Shown here piece after piece: positions 12,241-26,527 of a stretch of 64,000 nt of DNA (its first letter is position 1; every line of letters begins with the position of its first letter). The notes beneath the pieces were generated by a model. It was not told where the DNA came from, made no database searches, and was given only the letters and a program-made list of their open reading frames with translations. Source of the stretch: Desmodus rotundus (taxonomy: Eukaryota > Chordata > Mammalia > Chiroptera > Phyllostomidae); the NCBI RefSeq assembly GCF_022682495.2, contig NW_026527258.1, positions 682,001 through 746,000 of the forward strand. The letters are read 5' to 3'. The position numbers and the translations under genes are program-made.

Positions 12241-14281
12241 AGGACTCGGGAATGAACATGTTCCTGAGAAGTGGCTTTAAGCATGAACGCAGCACTCGAT
12301 CAATGTGTTCATATCAGCTGAAGTGGAAATGAGTGCCTTGTACCCTATCACACAACCTCTTCAGAACGTATGATCAGCTATTTTGCTCTCTTATCATTTC
12401 CCTTGCTGTGTTTGAGTCCAACGATCTACAGAATCACTTTCTCGTCATCCACGGACTCAAAGAGAGTACAGGACTATGACTGCTACGAAGTGCACTATCT
12501 TCTATGACACACTTTCCTCGACCGGCGGCCGTCATCTGCCTATAGCCCTAGCCCTAAGCCTACATGTAACATTAGCCCAAACCATCATCCTAACCCTAAC
12601 CCTACTCTTATCCCTAACCCTACCCCTCACCCTAACCCGAACCCAATCCCCAAACCGAACCCTAACCCTATCCCTAACCCTAATAATAAAGCTAATCCTA
12701 ACCATATCCCGTATGCTAGCCCTAACCCTAACTCTATCTTGAAACAGAAGTCGTCTCATATATCGGAGCTGTGGGTGTTGTTCTAACCAAAATGCTCCTG
12801 AAATCATTTTCCATCAAGAGTGAATGAGCTGGGGCATAGCAGTATCTGAACGTTTCAGGACAGTGAGCTGCGAGTGTGGGGTTTTCGCCCCTCTATTTTT
12901 TCCTTGAAAAACTCACAGTCCGACGATTTCCTGCAAGTACTGACTAGTATGTCTTGTGGATAAAACTGTTACTCGAACGTACATATGCACATGAAGCTCA
13001 CAGTCCATAGAGTCTATGCGGCTGAATTTCCTTCTCAGAGAACAGCAAGGATTTCATGGAAAGCTGCCACACGACTAGGGAGTCAGGATGTTTCACACAA
13101 GTGCCTTATTGGAAAAATTCATGTCCAGCGGGAAACACTCGGTCAATGGACTCGTTTCTGTAGAGTGCGAAATGTATGGGGTGCCGATATAACCGACCGA
13201 TTTGGCCAATCATTCCAATTTGTTTTCCGTATGATCACCTAGGCGGTAACTTTGCTAGGCAAAGAGTTCAGGGATCACGTTGCCCCAGACAAAGGAATGA
13301 ACGGGAGCACAGGACTACGCCAACTATGAACTACAGTCAGCTTGGCTACCACTGTTTTCGCCAAATTATGCGTTCTGGGAGGAAAGCGTATCCGGACGTT
13401 GGAAGGCCGCTAGGCCATGCTACGTGACTTGGACTCCAAGGCTCTGAAGATCTAAGGCAATATGGATCTCAGAGAACCCTGCGGGGCTCCCAGTGGAAGA
13501 TAATACATTGGTGAAGTTGTGTTTTCTCCTCAACATCACCCGCGAATAAACCTATTTCGTAGGAACCGGGTTTTTTTAGCCAAAGCCGTCTCAGCGTGGA
13601 ACGTCTTCTGAATGTTCTGTTTTCAGTAGTAGATGGAATGGGAGACTAAGGGTGTAGCCTAGGAAACGCATGGAGACTACTACGTCCCTTGGACTCCACC
13701 CGTTCGTGAAGCATTAAGGGACGAACAAGCTAAACGTACCCCATGGGCCTAGCAGGGCATTCATTCCACTCTGAGAATACAGCAGTGAAGACTTTGCACT
13801 CCCCTGCGTCATTCAGCAATTATAGGAACTCGTGCGAAAAGTGTTTTCCACAAAAGCCATCCACACTATTTGACGTGTTATCAATGTTCTCATTTCAGTA
13901 GTGGTTGAAAGCAGTGGTGTGCCACATAGTGCGTACACTTGTCAGCATCCCGTCGAAGTACCTTGCTGCAATGTAGGATCTCTGGCTCGTGTCATAGCCC
14001 AAGAGCTACGGAAATGATTTCCCTTCAGCAAAGGAGGGAATGCCAGCATAGCAATTTGTGATCCTTGAAGGGGGATGAGCTTCCACAGTAGAGTTTTCTC
14101 CTAGGTACTTTTCGCATCCGAAAAGCGTAGTCCCAAGAAGAAGAGAAGGAACGGCCTAGTTCCTCACTTTGACCATACAGTGTTTTCAACGCAGAAACGC
14201 ATGTGAAGCTAGCAGTCCCCTTACTCTATTCGAGTGAACGTCTCGGACACAGCACATGAGTCAACGGTTTGAAAGCTGGCA
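12241..14281 (+). repeat. Unit 7, type A, 2041 bases
   Basis: Telomere-like block 12546-12738. First unit with the T7 tract. Carries a cluster of rare variants shared only with unit 19: A13475, G13619, A13798, TGGTTG near 13902, CTACGGA near 14006 and AGCAATTTG near 14050. Confidence 0.95.
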
Positions 14282-16322
14282 AGGACTCGGGAATGAACAT
14301 GTTCCTGAGAAGTGGCTTTAAGCATGAACGCAGCACTCGATCAATGTGTTCATATCAGCTGAAGTGGAAATGAGTGCCTTGTACCCTATCACACAACCTC
14401 TTCAGAACGTATGATCAGCTATTTTGCTCTCTTATCATTTCCCTTGCTGTGTTTGAGTCCAACGATCTACAGAATCACTTTCTCGTCATCCACGGACTCA
14501 AAGAGAGTACAGGACTATGACTGCTATGAAGTGCACTATCTTCTATGACACACTTTCCTCGACCGGCGGCCGTCATCTGCCTATAGCCCTAGCCCTAAGC
14601 CTACATGTAACATTAGCCCAAACCATCATCCTAACCCTAACCCTACTCTTATCCCTAACCCTACCCCTCAGCCTAACCCGAACCCAATCCCCAAACCTAA
14701 CCCTAACCCTATCCCTAACCCTAATAATAAAGCTAATCCTAACGATATCCCGTATGCTAGCCCTAACCCTAACTCTATCTTGAAGCAGAAGTCGTCTCAT
14801 ATATCGGATCTGTGGGTGTTGTTCTAACCAAAATGCTCCTGATATCATTTTCCATCAGGAGTGAATGAGCTGGGGCATAGCAGTATCTGAACGTTTCAGG
14901 ACAGTGAGCTGCGAGTGTGGGGTTTTCGCCCCTCTATTTTTTCCTTGAAAAACTCACAGTCCGACGATTTCCTGCAAGTACTGACTAGTATGTCTTGTGG
15001 ATAAAACTGTTACTCGAACGTACATATGCACATGAAGCTCACACTCCATAGAGTCTATGCGGCTGAATTTCCTTCTCAGAGAACAGCAAGGATTTCACGG
15101 AAAGCTGCCACACGACTAGGGAGTCAGGATGTTTCACACAAGTGCCTTATTGGAAAAATTCATGTCCAGCGGGAAACACTAGGTCAATGGACTCGTTTCT
15201 GTAGAGTGCGAAATGTATGGGGTGCCGATTTAACCGACCGATTTGGCCAATCATTCCAATTTGTTTTCCGTATGATCACCTAGGCGGTAACTTTGCTAGG
15301 CAAAGAGTTCAGGGATCACGTTCCCCCAGACAAAGGAATGAACGGGAGCACAGGACTACGCCAACTATGAACTACAGTCAGCTTGGCTACCACTGTTTTC
15401 GCCAAATTATGCGTTCTGGGAGGAAAGTGTATCCGGATGTTGGAAGGCCACTAGGCCATGCTACGTGACTTGGACTCCAAGGCTCTGAAGATCTAAGGCA
15501 ATATGGATCTCAGAGCACCCTGCGGGGCTCCCAGTGGAAGATAATACATTGGTGAAGTTGTGTTTTCTCCTCAACATCACCCGCGAATAAACCTATTTCG
15601 TAGGAACCCGGTTTTTTTAGCCAAAGCCGTCTCAGCGTGGAACGTCTTCTGAATGTTCTCTTTTCAGTAGTAGATGGAATCGGAGACTAAGGGTGTAGCC
15701 TAGGAAACGCATGGAGACTACTACGTCCCTTGGACTCCACCCGTTCGTGAAGCATTAAGGGACGAACAAGCTAAACGTACCCCATGGGCCTAGCAGGGCA
15801 TTCATTCCACTCTGAGAATACAGCAGTGAAGACTTTGCGCTCCCCTGCGTCATTCAGCAATTATAGGAACTCGTGCGAAAAGTGTTTTCCACAAAAGCCA
15901 TCCACACTATTTGACGTGTTATCAATGTTCTCATTTCAGTAGGGGATGAAAGCAGTGGTGTGCCACATAGTGCGTACACTTGTCAGCATCCCGTCGAAGT
16001 ACCTTGCTGCAATGTAGGATCTCTGGCTCGTGTCATAGCCCAAGAGCTACTGAAATGATTTCCCTTCAGCAAAGGAGGGAATGCCAGCATAGCACTTTGT
16101 GATCCTTGAAGGGGGATGAGCTTCCACAGTAGAGTTTTCTCCTAGGTACTTTTCGCATCCGAAAAGCGTAGTCCCAAGAAGAAGAGAAGGAACGGCCTAG
16201 TTCCTCACTTTGACCATACAGTGTTTTCGACGCAGAAACGCATGTGAAGCTAGCAGTCCCCTTACTCTATTCGAGTGAATGTCTCGGACACAGCTCATGA
16301 GTCAACGGTTTGAAAGCTGGCA
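14282..16322 (+). repeat. Unit 8, type A, 2041 bases, divergent member
   Basis: Telomere-like block 14587-14779, with CTCAGCCTA and AACGATA variants. GAAGCAG, GGATCTG, a tight group of three CpG transitions (T15428, T15438, A15450) and AACCCGG are shared with unit 20. CTGATATC near 14840 is not in unit 20. Confidence 0.95.
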
Positions 16323-18363
16323 AGGACTCGGGAATGAACATGTTCCTGAGAAGTGGCTTTAAGCATGAACGCAGCACTCGATCAATGTGTTCATATCAGC
16401 TGAAGTGGAAATGAGTGCCTTTTACCCTATCACACAACCTCTTCAGAACTTATGATCAGCTATTTTGCTCTCTTATCATTTCCCTTGCTGTGTTTGAGTC
16501 CAACGATCTACAGAATCACTTTCTCGTCATCCACGGACTCAAAGAGAGTACAGGACTATGACTGCTACGAAGTGCACTATCTTCTATGACACACTTTCCT
16601 CGACCGGCGGCCGTCATCTACCTATAGCCCTAGCCCTAAGCCTACATGTAACATTAGCCCAAACCATCATCCTAACCCTAACCCTACTCTTATCCCTAAC
16701 CCTACCCCTCACCCTAACCCGAACCCAATCCCCAAACCGAACCCTAACCCTATCCCTAACCCTAATAATAAAGCTAATCCTAACCATATCCCGTATGCTA
16801 GCCCTAACCCTAACTCTATCTTGAAACAGAAGTCGTCTCATATATCGGAGCTGTGGGTGTTGTTCTAACCAAAATGCTCCTGAAATCATTTTCCATCAGG
16901 AGTGAATGAGCTGGGGCATAGCAGTATCTGAACTTTTCAGGACAGTGAGCTGCGAGTGTGGGGTTTTCGCCCCTCTATTTTTTCCTTGAAAAACTCACAG
17001 TCCGACGATTTCCTGCAAGTACTGACTAGTATGTCTTGTGGATAAAACTGTTACTCGAACGTACATATGCACATGAAGCTCACAGTCCATAGAGTCTATG
17101 CGGCTGAATTTCCTTCTCAGAGAACAGCAAGGATTTCATGGAAAGCTGCCACACGACTAGGGAATCAGGATGTTTCACACAAGTGCCTTATTGGAAAAAT
17201 TCATGTCCAGCGGGAAACACTCGGTCAATGGACTCGTTTCTGTAGAGTGCGAAATGTATGGGGTGCCGATATAACCGACCGATTTGGCCAATCATTCCAA
17301 TTTGTTTTCCGTATGATCACCTAGGCGGTAACTTTGCTAGGCAAAGAGTTCAGGGATCACGTTCCCCCAGACAAAGGAATGAACGGGAGCACAGGACTAC
17401 GCCAACTATGAACTACAGTCAGCTTGGCTACCACTGTTTTCGCCAAATTATGCGTTCTGGGAGGAAAGCGTATCCGGACGTTGGAAGGCCGCTAGGCCAT
17501 GCTACGTGACTTGGACTCCAAGGCTCTGAAGATCTAAGGCAATATGGATCTCAGAGCACCCTGCGGGGCTCCCAGTGGAAGATAATACATTGGTGAAGTT
17601 GTGTTTTCTCCTCAACATCACCCGGGAATAAACCTATTTCGTAGGAACCGGGTTTTTTTAGCCAAAGCCGTCTCAGCGTGGAACGTCTTCTGAATGTTCT
17701 CTTTTCAGTAGTAGATGGAATGGGAGACTAAGGGTGTAGCCTAGGAAACGCACGGAGACTACTACCCCCCTTGGACTCCACCCGTTCGTGAAGCATTAAG
17801 GGACGAACAAGCTAAACGTACACCATGGGCCTAGCAGGGCATTCATTCCACTCTGAGAATACAGCAGTGAAGACTTTGCGCTCCCCTGCGTCATTCAGCA
17901 ATTATAGGAACTCGTGCGAAAAGTGTTTTCCACAAAAGCCATCCACACTATTTGACGTGTTATCAATGTTCTCATTTCAGTAGGGGATGAAAGCAGTGGT
18001 GTGCCACATAGTGCGTACACTTGTCAGCATCCCGTCGAAGTACCTTGCTGCAATGTAGGATCTCTGGCTCGTGTCATAGCCCAAGAGCTACTGAAATGAT
18101 TTCCCTTCAGCAAAGGAGGGAATGCCAGCATAGCACTTTGTGATCCTTGAAGGGGGATGAGCTTCCACAGTAGAGTTTTCTCCTAGGTACTTTTCGCATC
18201 CGAAAAGCGTAGTCCCAAGAAGACGAGAAGGAACGGCCTAGTTCCTCACTTTGACCATACAGTGTTTTCGACGCAGAAACGCATGTGAAGCTAGCAGTCC
18301 CCTTACTCTATTCGCGTGAACGTCTCGGACACAGCACATGAGTCAACGGTTTGAAAGCTGGCA
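16323..18363 (+). repeat. Unit 9, type A, 2041 bases
   Basis: Telomere-like block 16628-16820. Counterpart of unit 21. First unit with CAGAACTTATG instead of CAGAACGTATG, a form kept in all later units except 18-20. Private ACTACCCCCC near 17761 and CCTTTTACCC near 16418. Confidence 0.95.
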
Positions 18364-20404
18364 AGGACTCGGGAATGAACATGTTCCTGAGAAGTGGCTT
18401 TAAGCATGAACGCAGCACTCGATCAATGTGTTCATATCAGCTGAAGTGGAAATGAGTGCCTTGTACCCTATCACACAACCTCTTCAGAACTTATGATCAG
18501 CTATTTTGCTCTCTTATCATTTCCCTTGCTGTGTTTGAGTCCAACGATCTACAGAATCACTTTCTCGTCATCCACGGACTCAAAGAGAGTACAGGACTAT
18601 GACTGCTACGAAGTGCACTATCTTCTATGACACACTTTCCTCGACCGGCGTCCGTCATCTGCCTATAGCCCTAGCCCTAAGCCTACATGTAACATTAGCC
18701 CAAACCATCATCCTAACCCTAACCCTACTCTTATCCCTAACCCTACCCCTCACCCTAACCCGAACCCAATCCCCAAACCGAACCCTAACCCTATCCCTAA
18801 CCCTAATAATAAAGCTAATCCTAACGATATCCCGTATGCTAGCCCTAACCCTAACTCTATCTTGAAACAGAAGTCGTCTCATATATCGGAGCTGTGGGTG
18901 TTGTTCTAACCAAAATGCTCCTGAAATCATTTTCCATCAGGAGTGAATGAGCTGGGGCATAGCAGTATCTGAACGTTTCAGGACAATGAGCTGCGAGTGT
19001 GGGGTTTTCGCCCCTCTATTTTTTCCTTGAAAAACTCACAGTCCGACGATTTCCTGCAAGTACTGACTAGTATGTCTTGTGGATAAAACTGTTACTCGAA
19101 CGTACATATGCACATGAAGCTCACAGTCCATAGAGTCTATGCGGCTGAATTTCCTTCTCAGAGAACAGCAAGGATTTCATGGAAAGCTGCCACACGACTA
19201 GGGAGTCAGGATGTTTCACACAAGTGCCTTATTGGAAAAATTCATGTCCAGCGGGAAACACTCGGTCAATGGACTCGTTTCTGTAGAGTGCGAAATGTAT
19301 GGGGTGCCGATATAACCGACCGATTTGGCCAATCATTCCAATTTGTTTTCCGTATGATCACCTAGGCGGTAACTTTGCTAGGCAAAGAGTTAAGGGATCA
19401 CGTTCCCCCAGACAAAGGAATGAACGGGAGCACAGGACTACGCCAACTATGAACTACAGTCAGCTTGGCTACCACTGTTTTCGCCAAATTATGCGTTCTG
19501 GGAGGAAAGCGTATCCGGACGTTGGAAGGCCGCTAGGCCATGCTAGGTGACTTGGACTCCAAGGCTCTGAAGATCTAAGGCAATATGGATCTCAGAGCAC
19601 CCTGCGGGGCTCCCAGTGGAAGATAATACATTGGTGAAGTTGTGTTTTCTCCTCAACATCACCCGGGAATAATCCTATTTCGTAGGAACCGGGTTTTTTT
19701 AGCCAAAGCCGTCTCAGCGTGGAACGTCTTCTGAATGTTCTCTTTTCAGTAGTAGATGGAATGGGAGACTAAGGGTGTAGCCTAGGAAACGCACGGAGAC
19801 TACTACGCCCCTTGGACTCCACCCGTTCGTGAAGCATTAAGGGACGAACAAGCTAAACGTACACCATGGGCCTAGCAGGGCATTCATTCCACTCTGAGAA
19901 TACAGCAGTGAAGACTTTGCGCTCCCCTGCGTCATTCAGCAATTATAGGAACTCGTGCGAAAAGTGTTTTCCACAAAAGCCATCCACACTATTTGACGTG
20001 TTATCAATGTTCTCATTTCAGTAGGGGATGAAAGCAGTGGTGTGCCACATAGTGCGTACACTTGTCAGCATCCCGTCGAAGTACCTTGCTGCAATGTAGG
20101 ATCTCTGGCTCGTGTCATAGCCCAAGAGCTACTGAAATGATTTCCCTTCAGCAAAGGAGGGAATGCCAGCATAGCACTTTGTGATCCTTGAAGGGGGATG
20201 AGCTTCCACAGTAGAGTTTTCTCCTAGGTACTTTTTGCATCCGAAAAGCGTAGTCCCAAGAAGACGAGAAGGAACGGCCTAGTTCCTCACTTTGACCATA
20301 CAGTGTTTTCGACGCAGAAACGCATGTGAAGCTAGCAGTCCCCTTACTCTATTCGAGTGAACGTCTCGGACACAGCACATGAGTCAACGGTTTGAAAGCT
20401 GGCA
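18364..20404 (+). repeat. Unit 10, type A, 2041 bases
   Basis: Telomere-like block 18669-18861. Shares GGCGTCCG, GTTAAGGG, GCTAGGTGAC and AATAATCC with unit 22. Near its right end T20236 (CTTTTTGCAT) is shared with unit 23 instead, an early sign of the shifted register. Confidence 0.95.
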
Positions 20405-22445
20405 AGGACTCGGGAATGAACATGTTCCTGAGAAGTGGCTTTAAGCATGAACGCAGCACTCGATCAATGTGTTCATATCAGCTGAAGTGGAAATGAGTGC
20501 CTTGTACCCTATCACACAACCTCTTCAGAACTTATGATCAGCTATTTTGCTCTCTTATCATTTCCCTTGCTGTGTTTGAGTCCAACGATCTACAGAATCA
20601 CTTTCTCGTCATCCACGGACTCAAAGAGAGTACAGGACTATGACTGCTACGAAGTGCACTATCTTCTATGACACACTTTCCTCGACCGGCGGCCGTCATC
20701 TGCCTATAGCCCTAGCCCTAAGCCTACATGTAACATTAGCCCAAACCATCATCCTAACCCTAACCCTACTCTTATCCCTAACCCTACCCCTCACCCTAAC
20801 CCGAACCCAATCCCCAAACCGAACCCTAACCCTATCCCTAACCCTAATAATAAAGCTAATCCTAACCATATCCCGTATGCTAGCCCTAACCCGAACTCTA
20901 TCTTGAAACAGAAGTCGTCTCATATATCGGAGCTGTGGGTGTTGTTCTAACCAAAATGCTCCTGAAATCATTTTCCATCAGGAGTGAATGAGCTGGGGCA
21001 TAGCAGTATCTGAACGTTTCAGGACAATGAGCTGCGAGTGTGGGGTTTTCGCCCCTCTATTTTTTCCTTGAAAAACTCACAGTCCGACGATTTCCTGCAA
21101 GTACTGACTAGTATGTCTTGTGGATAAAACTGTTACTCGAACGTACATATGCACATGAAGCTCACAGTCCATAGAGTCTATGCGGCTGAATTTCCTTCTC
21201 AGAGAACAGCAAGGATTTCATGGAAAGCTGCCACACGACTAGGGAGTCAGGATGTTTCACACAAGTGCCTTATCGGAAAAATTCATGTCCAGCTGGAAAC
21301 ACTAGGTCAATGGACTCGTTTCTGTAGAGTGCGAAATGTATGGGGTGCCGATATAACCGACCGATTTGGCCAATCATTCCAATTTGTTTTCCGTATGATC
21401 ACCTAGGCGGTAACTTTGCTAGGCAAAGAGTTCAGGGATCACGTTCCCCCAGACAAAGGCATGAACGGGAGCACAGGACTACGCCAACTATGAACTACAG
21501 TCAGCTTGGCTACCACTGTTTTCGCCAAATTATGCGTTCTGGGAGGAAAGCGTATCCGGACGTTGGAAGGCCGCTAGGCCATGCTACGTGACTTGGACTC
21601 CAAGGCTCTGAAGATCTAAGGCAATATGGATCTCAGAGCACCCTGCGGGGCTCCCAGTGGAAGATAATACATTGGTGAAGTTGTGTTTTCTCCTCAACAT
21701 CACCCGGGAATAAACCTATTTCGTAGGAACCGGGTTTTTTTAGCCAAAGCCGTCTCAGCGTGGAACGTCTTCTGAATGTTCTCTTTTCAGTAGTAGATGG
21801 AATGGGAGACTAAGGGTGTAGCCTAGGAAACGCACGGAGACTACTACGCCCCTTGGACTCCACCCGTTCGTGAAGCATTAAGGGACGAACAAGCTAAACG
21901 TACACCATGGGCCTAGCAGGGCATTCATTCCACTCTGAGAATACAGCAGTGAAGACTTTGCGCTCCCCTGCGTCATTCAGCAATTATAGGAACTCGTGCG
22001 AAAAGTGTTTTCCACAAAAGCCATCCACACTATTTGACGTGTTATCAATGTTCTCATTTCAGTAGGGGATGAAAGCAGTGGTGTGCCACATAGTGCGTAC
22101 ACTTGTCAGCATCCCGTCGAAGTACCTTGCTGCAATGTAGGATCTCTGGCTCGTGTCATAGCCCAAGAGCTACTGAAATGATTTCCCTTCAGCAAAGGAG
22201 GGAATGCCAGCATAGCACTTTGTGATCCTTGAAGGGGGATGAGCTTCCACAGTAGAGGTTTCTCCTAGGTACTTTTCGCATCCGAAAAGCGTAGTCCCAA
22301 GAAGACGAGAAGGAACGGCCTAGTTCCTCACTTTGACCATACAGTGTTTTCAACGCAGAAACGCATGTGAAGCTAGCAGTCCCCTTACTCTATTCGAGTG
22401 AACGTCTCGGACACAGCACATGAGTCAACGGTTTGAAAGCTGGCA
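20405..22445 (+). repeat. Unit 11, type A, 2041 bases, chimera of unit-23-like left and unit-24-like right
   Basis: Telomere-like block 20710-20902 with G20893 (CCCGAACTC), as in units 23 and 26. From 21274 it carries CTTATCGG, GCTGGAAAC and the GAGGTTTC variant near 22256, as in unit 24. The markers GTTAAGGG and CTGTACAGTG of unit 23 are absent. Confidence 0.94.
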
Positions 22446-24486
22446 AGGACTCGGGAATGAACATGTTCCTGAGAAGTGGCTTTAAGCATGAACGCAGCAC
22501 TCGATCAATGTGTTCATATCAGCTGAAGTGGAAATGAGTGCCTTGTACCCTATCACACAACCTCTTCAGAACTTATGATCAGCTATTTTGCTCTCTTATC
22601 ATTTCCCTTGCTGTGTTTGAGTCCAACGATCTACAGAATCACTTTCTCGTCATCCACGGACTCAAAGAGAGTACAGGACTATGACTGCTACGAAGTGCAC
22701 TATCTTCTATGACACACTTTCCTCGACCGGCGGCCGTCATCTGCCTATAGCCCTAGCCCTAAGCCTACATGTAACATTAGCCCAAACCATCATCCTAACC
22801 CTAACCCTACTCTTATCCCTAACCCTACCCCTCACCCTAACCCGAACCCAATCCCCAAACCGAACCCTAACCCTATCCCTAACCCTAATAATAAAGCTAA
22901 TCCTAACCATATCCCGTATGCTAGCCCTAACCCTAACTCTATCTTGAAACAGAAGTCGTCTCGTATATCGGAGCTGTGGGTGTTGTTCTAACCAAAATGC
23001 TCCTGAAATCATTTTCCATCAGGAGTGAATGAGCTGGGGCATAGCAGTATCTGAACGTTTCAGGACAATGAGCTGCGAGTGTGGGGTTTTCGCCCCTCTA
23101 TTTTTTCCTTGAAAAACTCACAGTCCGACGATTTCCTGAAAGTACTGACTAGTATGTCTTGTGGATAAAACTGTTACTCGAACGTACATATGCACATGAA
23201 GCTCACAGTCCATAGAGTCTATGCGGCTGAATTTCCTTCTCAGAGAACAGCAAGGATTTCATGGAAAGCTGCCACACGACTAGGGAGTCAGGATGTTTCA
23301 CACAAGTGCCTTATCGGAAAAATTCATGTCCAGCGGGAAACACTAGGTCAATGGACTCGTTTCTGTAGAGTGCGAAATGTATGGGGTGCCGATATAACCG
23401 ACCGATTTGGCCAATCATTCCAATTTGTTTTCCATATGATCACCTAGGCGGTAACTTTGCTAGGCAAAGAGTTCAGGGATCACGTTCCCCCAGACAAAGG
23501 CATGAACGGGAGCACAGGACTACGCCAACTATGAACTACAGTCAGCTTGGCTACCACTGTTTTCGCCAAATTATGCGTTCTGGGAGGAAAGCGTATCCGG
23601 ACGTTGGAAGGCCGCTAGGCCATGCTACGTGACTTGGACTCCAAGGCTCTGAAGATCTAAGGCAATATGGATCTCAGAGCACCCTGCGGGGCTCCCAGTG
23701 GAAGATAATACATTGGTGAAGTTGTGTTTTCTCCTCAACATCACCCGGGAATAAACCTATTTCGTAGGAACCGGGTTTTTTTAGCCAAAGCCGTCTCAGC
23801 GTGGAACGTCTTCTGAATGTTCTCTTTTCAGTAGTAGATGGAATGGGAGACTAAGGGTGTAGCCTAGGAAACGCACGGAGACTACTACGCCCCTTGGACT
23901 CCACCCGTTCGTGAAGCATTAAGGGACGAACAAGCTAAACGTACACCATGGGCCTAGCAGGGCATTCATTCCACTCTGAGAATACAGCAGTGAAGACTTT
24001 GCGCTCCCCTGCGTCATTCAGCAATTATAGGAACTCGTGCGAAAAGTGTTTTCCACAAAAGCCATCCACACTATTTGACGTGTTATCAATGTTCTCATTT
24101 CAGTAGGGGATGAAAGCAGTGGTGTGCCACATAGTGCGTACACTTGTCAGCATCCCGTCGAAGTACCTTGCTGCAATGTAGGATCTCTGGCTCGTGTCAT
24201 AGCCCAAGAGCTACTGAAATGATTTCCCTTCAGCAAAGGAGGGAATGCCAGCATAGCACTTTGTGATCCTTGAAGGGGGATGAGCTTCCACAGTAGAGTT
24301 TTCTCCTAGGTACTTTTCGCATCCGAAAAGCGTAGTCCCAAGAAGACGAGAAGGAACGGCCTAGTTCCTCACTTTGACCATACAGTGTTTTCAACGCAGA
24401 AACGCATGTGAAGCTAGCAGTCCCCTTACTCTATTCGAGTGAACGTCTCGGACACAGCACATGAGTCAACGGTTTGAAAGCTGGCA
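22446..24486 (+). repeat. Unit 12, type A, 2041 bases
   Basis: Telomere-like block 22751-22943. CTCGTATATC is shared only with unit 13, CCTGAAAG with unit 14, and TTCCATATG with unit 26. It has no single best match in copy 2 and looks like the extra unit gained there. Confidence 0.94.
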
Positions 24487-26527
24487 AGGACTCGGGAATG
24501 AACATGTTCCTGAGAAGTGGCTTTAAGCATGAACGCAGCACTCGATCAATGTGTTCATATCAGCTGAAGTGGAAATGAGTGCCTTGTACCCTATCACACA
24601 ACCTCTTCAGAACTTATGATCAGCTATTTTGCTCTCTTATCATTTCCCTTGCTGTGTTTGAGTCCAACGATCTACAGAATCACTTTCTCGTCATCCACGG
24701 ACTCAAAGAGAGTACAGGACTATGACTGCTACGAAGTGCACTATCTTCTATGACACACTTTCCTCGACCGGCGGCCGTCATCTGCCTATAGCCCTAGCCC
24801 TAAGCCTACATGTAACATTAGCCCAAACCATCATCCTAACCCTAACCCTACTCTTATCCCTAACCCTACCCCTCACCCTAACCCGAACCCAATCCCCAAA
24901 CCGAACCCTAACCCTATCCCTAACCCTAATAATAAAGCTAATCCTAACCATATCCCGTATGCTAGCCCTAACCCTAACTCTATCTTGAAACAGAAGTCGT
25001 CTCGTATATCGGAGCTGTGGGTGTTGTTCTAACCAAAATGCTCCTGAAATCATTTTCCATCAGGAGTGAATGAGCTGGGGCATAGCAGTATCTGAACGTT
25101 TCAGGACAATGAGCTGCGAGTGTGGGGTTTTCGCCCCTCTATTTTTTCCTTGAAAAACTCACAGTCCGACGATTTCCTGCAAGTACTGACTAGTATGTCT
25201 TGTGGATAAAACTGTTACTCGAACGTACATATGCACATGAAGCTCACAGTCCATAGAGTCTATGCGGCTGAATTTCCTTCTCAGAGAACAGCAAGGATTT
25301 CATGGAAAGCTGCCACACGACTAGGGAGTCAGGATGTTTCACACAAGTGCCTTATTGGAAAAATTCATGTCCAGCGGGAAACACTCGGTCAATGGACTCG
25401 TTTCTGTAGAGTGCGAAATGTATGGGGTGCCGATATAACCGACCGATTTGGCCAATCATTCCAATTTGTTTTCCGTATGATCACCTAGGCGGTAACTTTG
25501 CTAGGCAAAGAGTTCAGGGATCACGTTCCCCCAGACAAAGGCATGAACGGGAGCACAGGACTACGCCAACTATGAACTACAGTCAGCTTGGCTACCACTG
25601 TTTTCGCCAAATTATGCGTTCTGGGAGGAAAGCGTATCCGGACGTTGGAAGGCCGCTAGGCCATGCTACGTGACTTGGACTCCAAGGCTCTGAAGATCTA
25701 AGGCAATATGGATCTCAGAGCACCCTGCGGGGCTCCCAGTGGAAGATAATACATTGGTGAAGTTGTGTTTTCTCCTCAACATCACCCGGGAATAAACCTA
25801 TTTCGTAGGAACCGGGTTTTTTTAGCCAAAGCCGTCTCAGCGTGGAACGTCTTCTGAATGTTCTCTTTTCAGTAGTAGATGGAATGGGAGACTAAGGGTG
25901 TAGCCTAGGAAACGCACGGAGACTACTACGCCCCTTGGACTCCACCCGTTCGTGAAGCATTAAGGGACGAACAAGCTAAACGTACACCATGGGCCTAGCA
26001 GGGCATTCATTCCACTCTGAGAATACAGCAGTGAAGACTTTGCGCTCCCCTGCGTCATTCAGCAATTATAGGAACTCGTGCGAAAAGTGTTTTCCACAAA
26101 AGCCATCCACACTATTTGACGTGTTATCAATGTTCTCATTTCAGTAGGGGATGAAAGCAGTGGTGTGCCACATAGTGCGTACACTTGTCAGCATCCCGTC
26201 GAAGTACCGTGCTGCAATGTAGGATCTCTGGCTCGTGTCATAGCCCAAGAGCTACTGAAATTATTTCCCTTCAGCAAAGGAGGGAATGCCAGCATAGCAC
26301 TTTGTGATCCTTGAAGGGGGATGAGCTTCCACAGTAGAGTTTTCTCCTAGGTACTTTTCGCATCCGAAAAGCGTAGTCCCAAGAAGAAGAGAAGGAACGG
26401 CCTAGTTCCTCACTTTGACCATACAGTGTTTTCGACGCAGAAACGCATGTGAAGCTAGCAGTCCCCTTACTCTATTCGAGTGAACGTCTCGGACACAGCA
26501 CATGAGTCAACGGTTTGAAAGCTGGCA
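24487..26527 (+). repeat. Unit 13, type A, 2041 bases
   Basis: Telomere-like block 24792-24984. Left part shares CTCGTATATC with unit 12. Right part shares GTACCGTGC, GAAGAAGAG and TTTTCGACG with unit 25. AATTATTTCC near 26258 is private. Confidence 0.94.

Larger units (their letters stand above)
6698..12817 (+). repeat. Three-unit duplication, copy 2 (6,120 bases)
   Basis: Second copy of the preceding block. Unit 4 is the junction unit: its left part carries unit-7 variants (C6366, G6537, A6697) and its right part carries unit-1 variants (C7355, G7383, C8112). This is expected if misaligned units 7 and 1 recombined somewhere between 6697 and 7355. Perfect apparent identity makes this the youngest rearrangement visible, or an assembly duplication. 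Confidence 0.88.
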
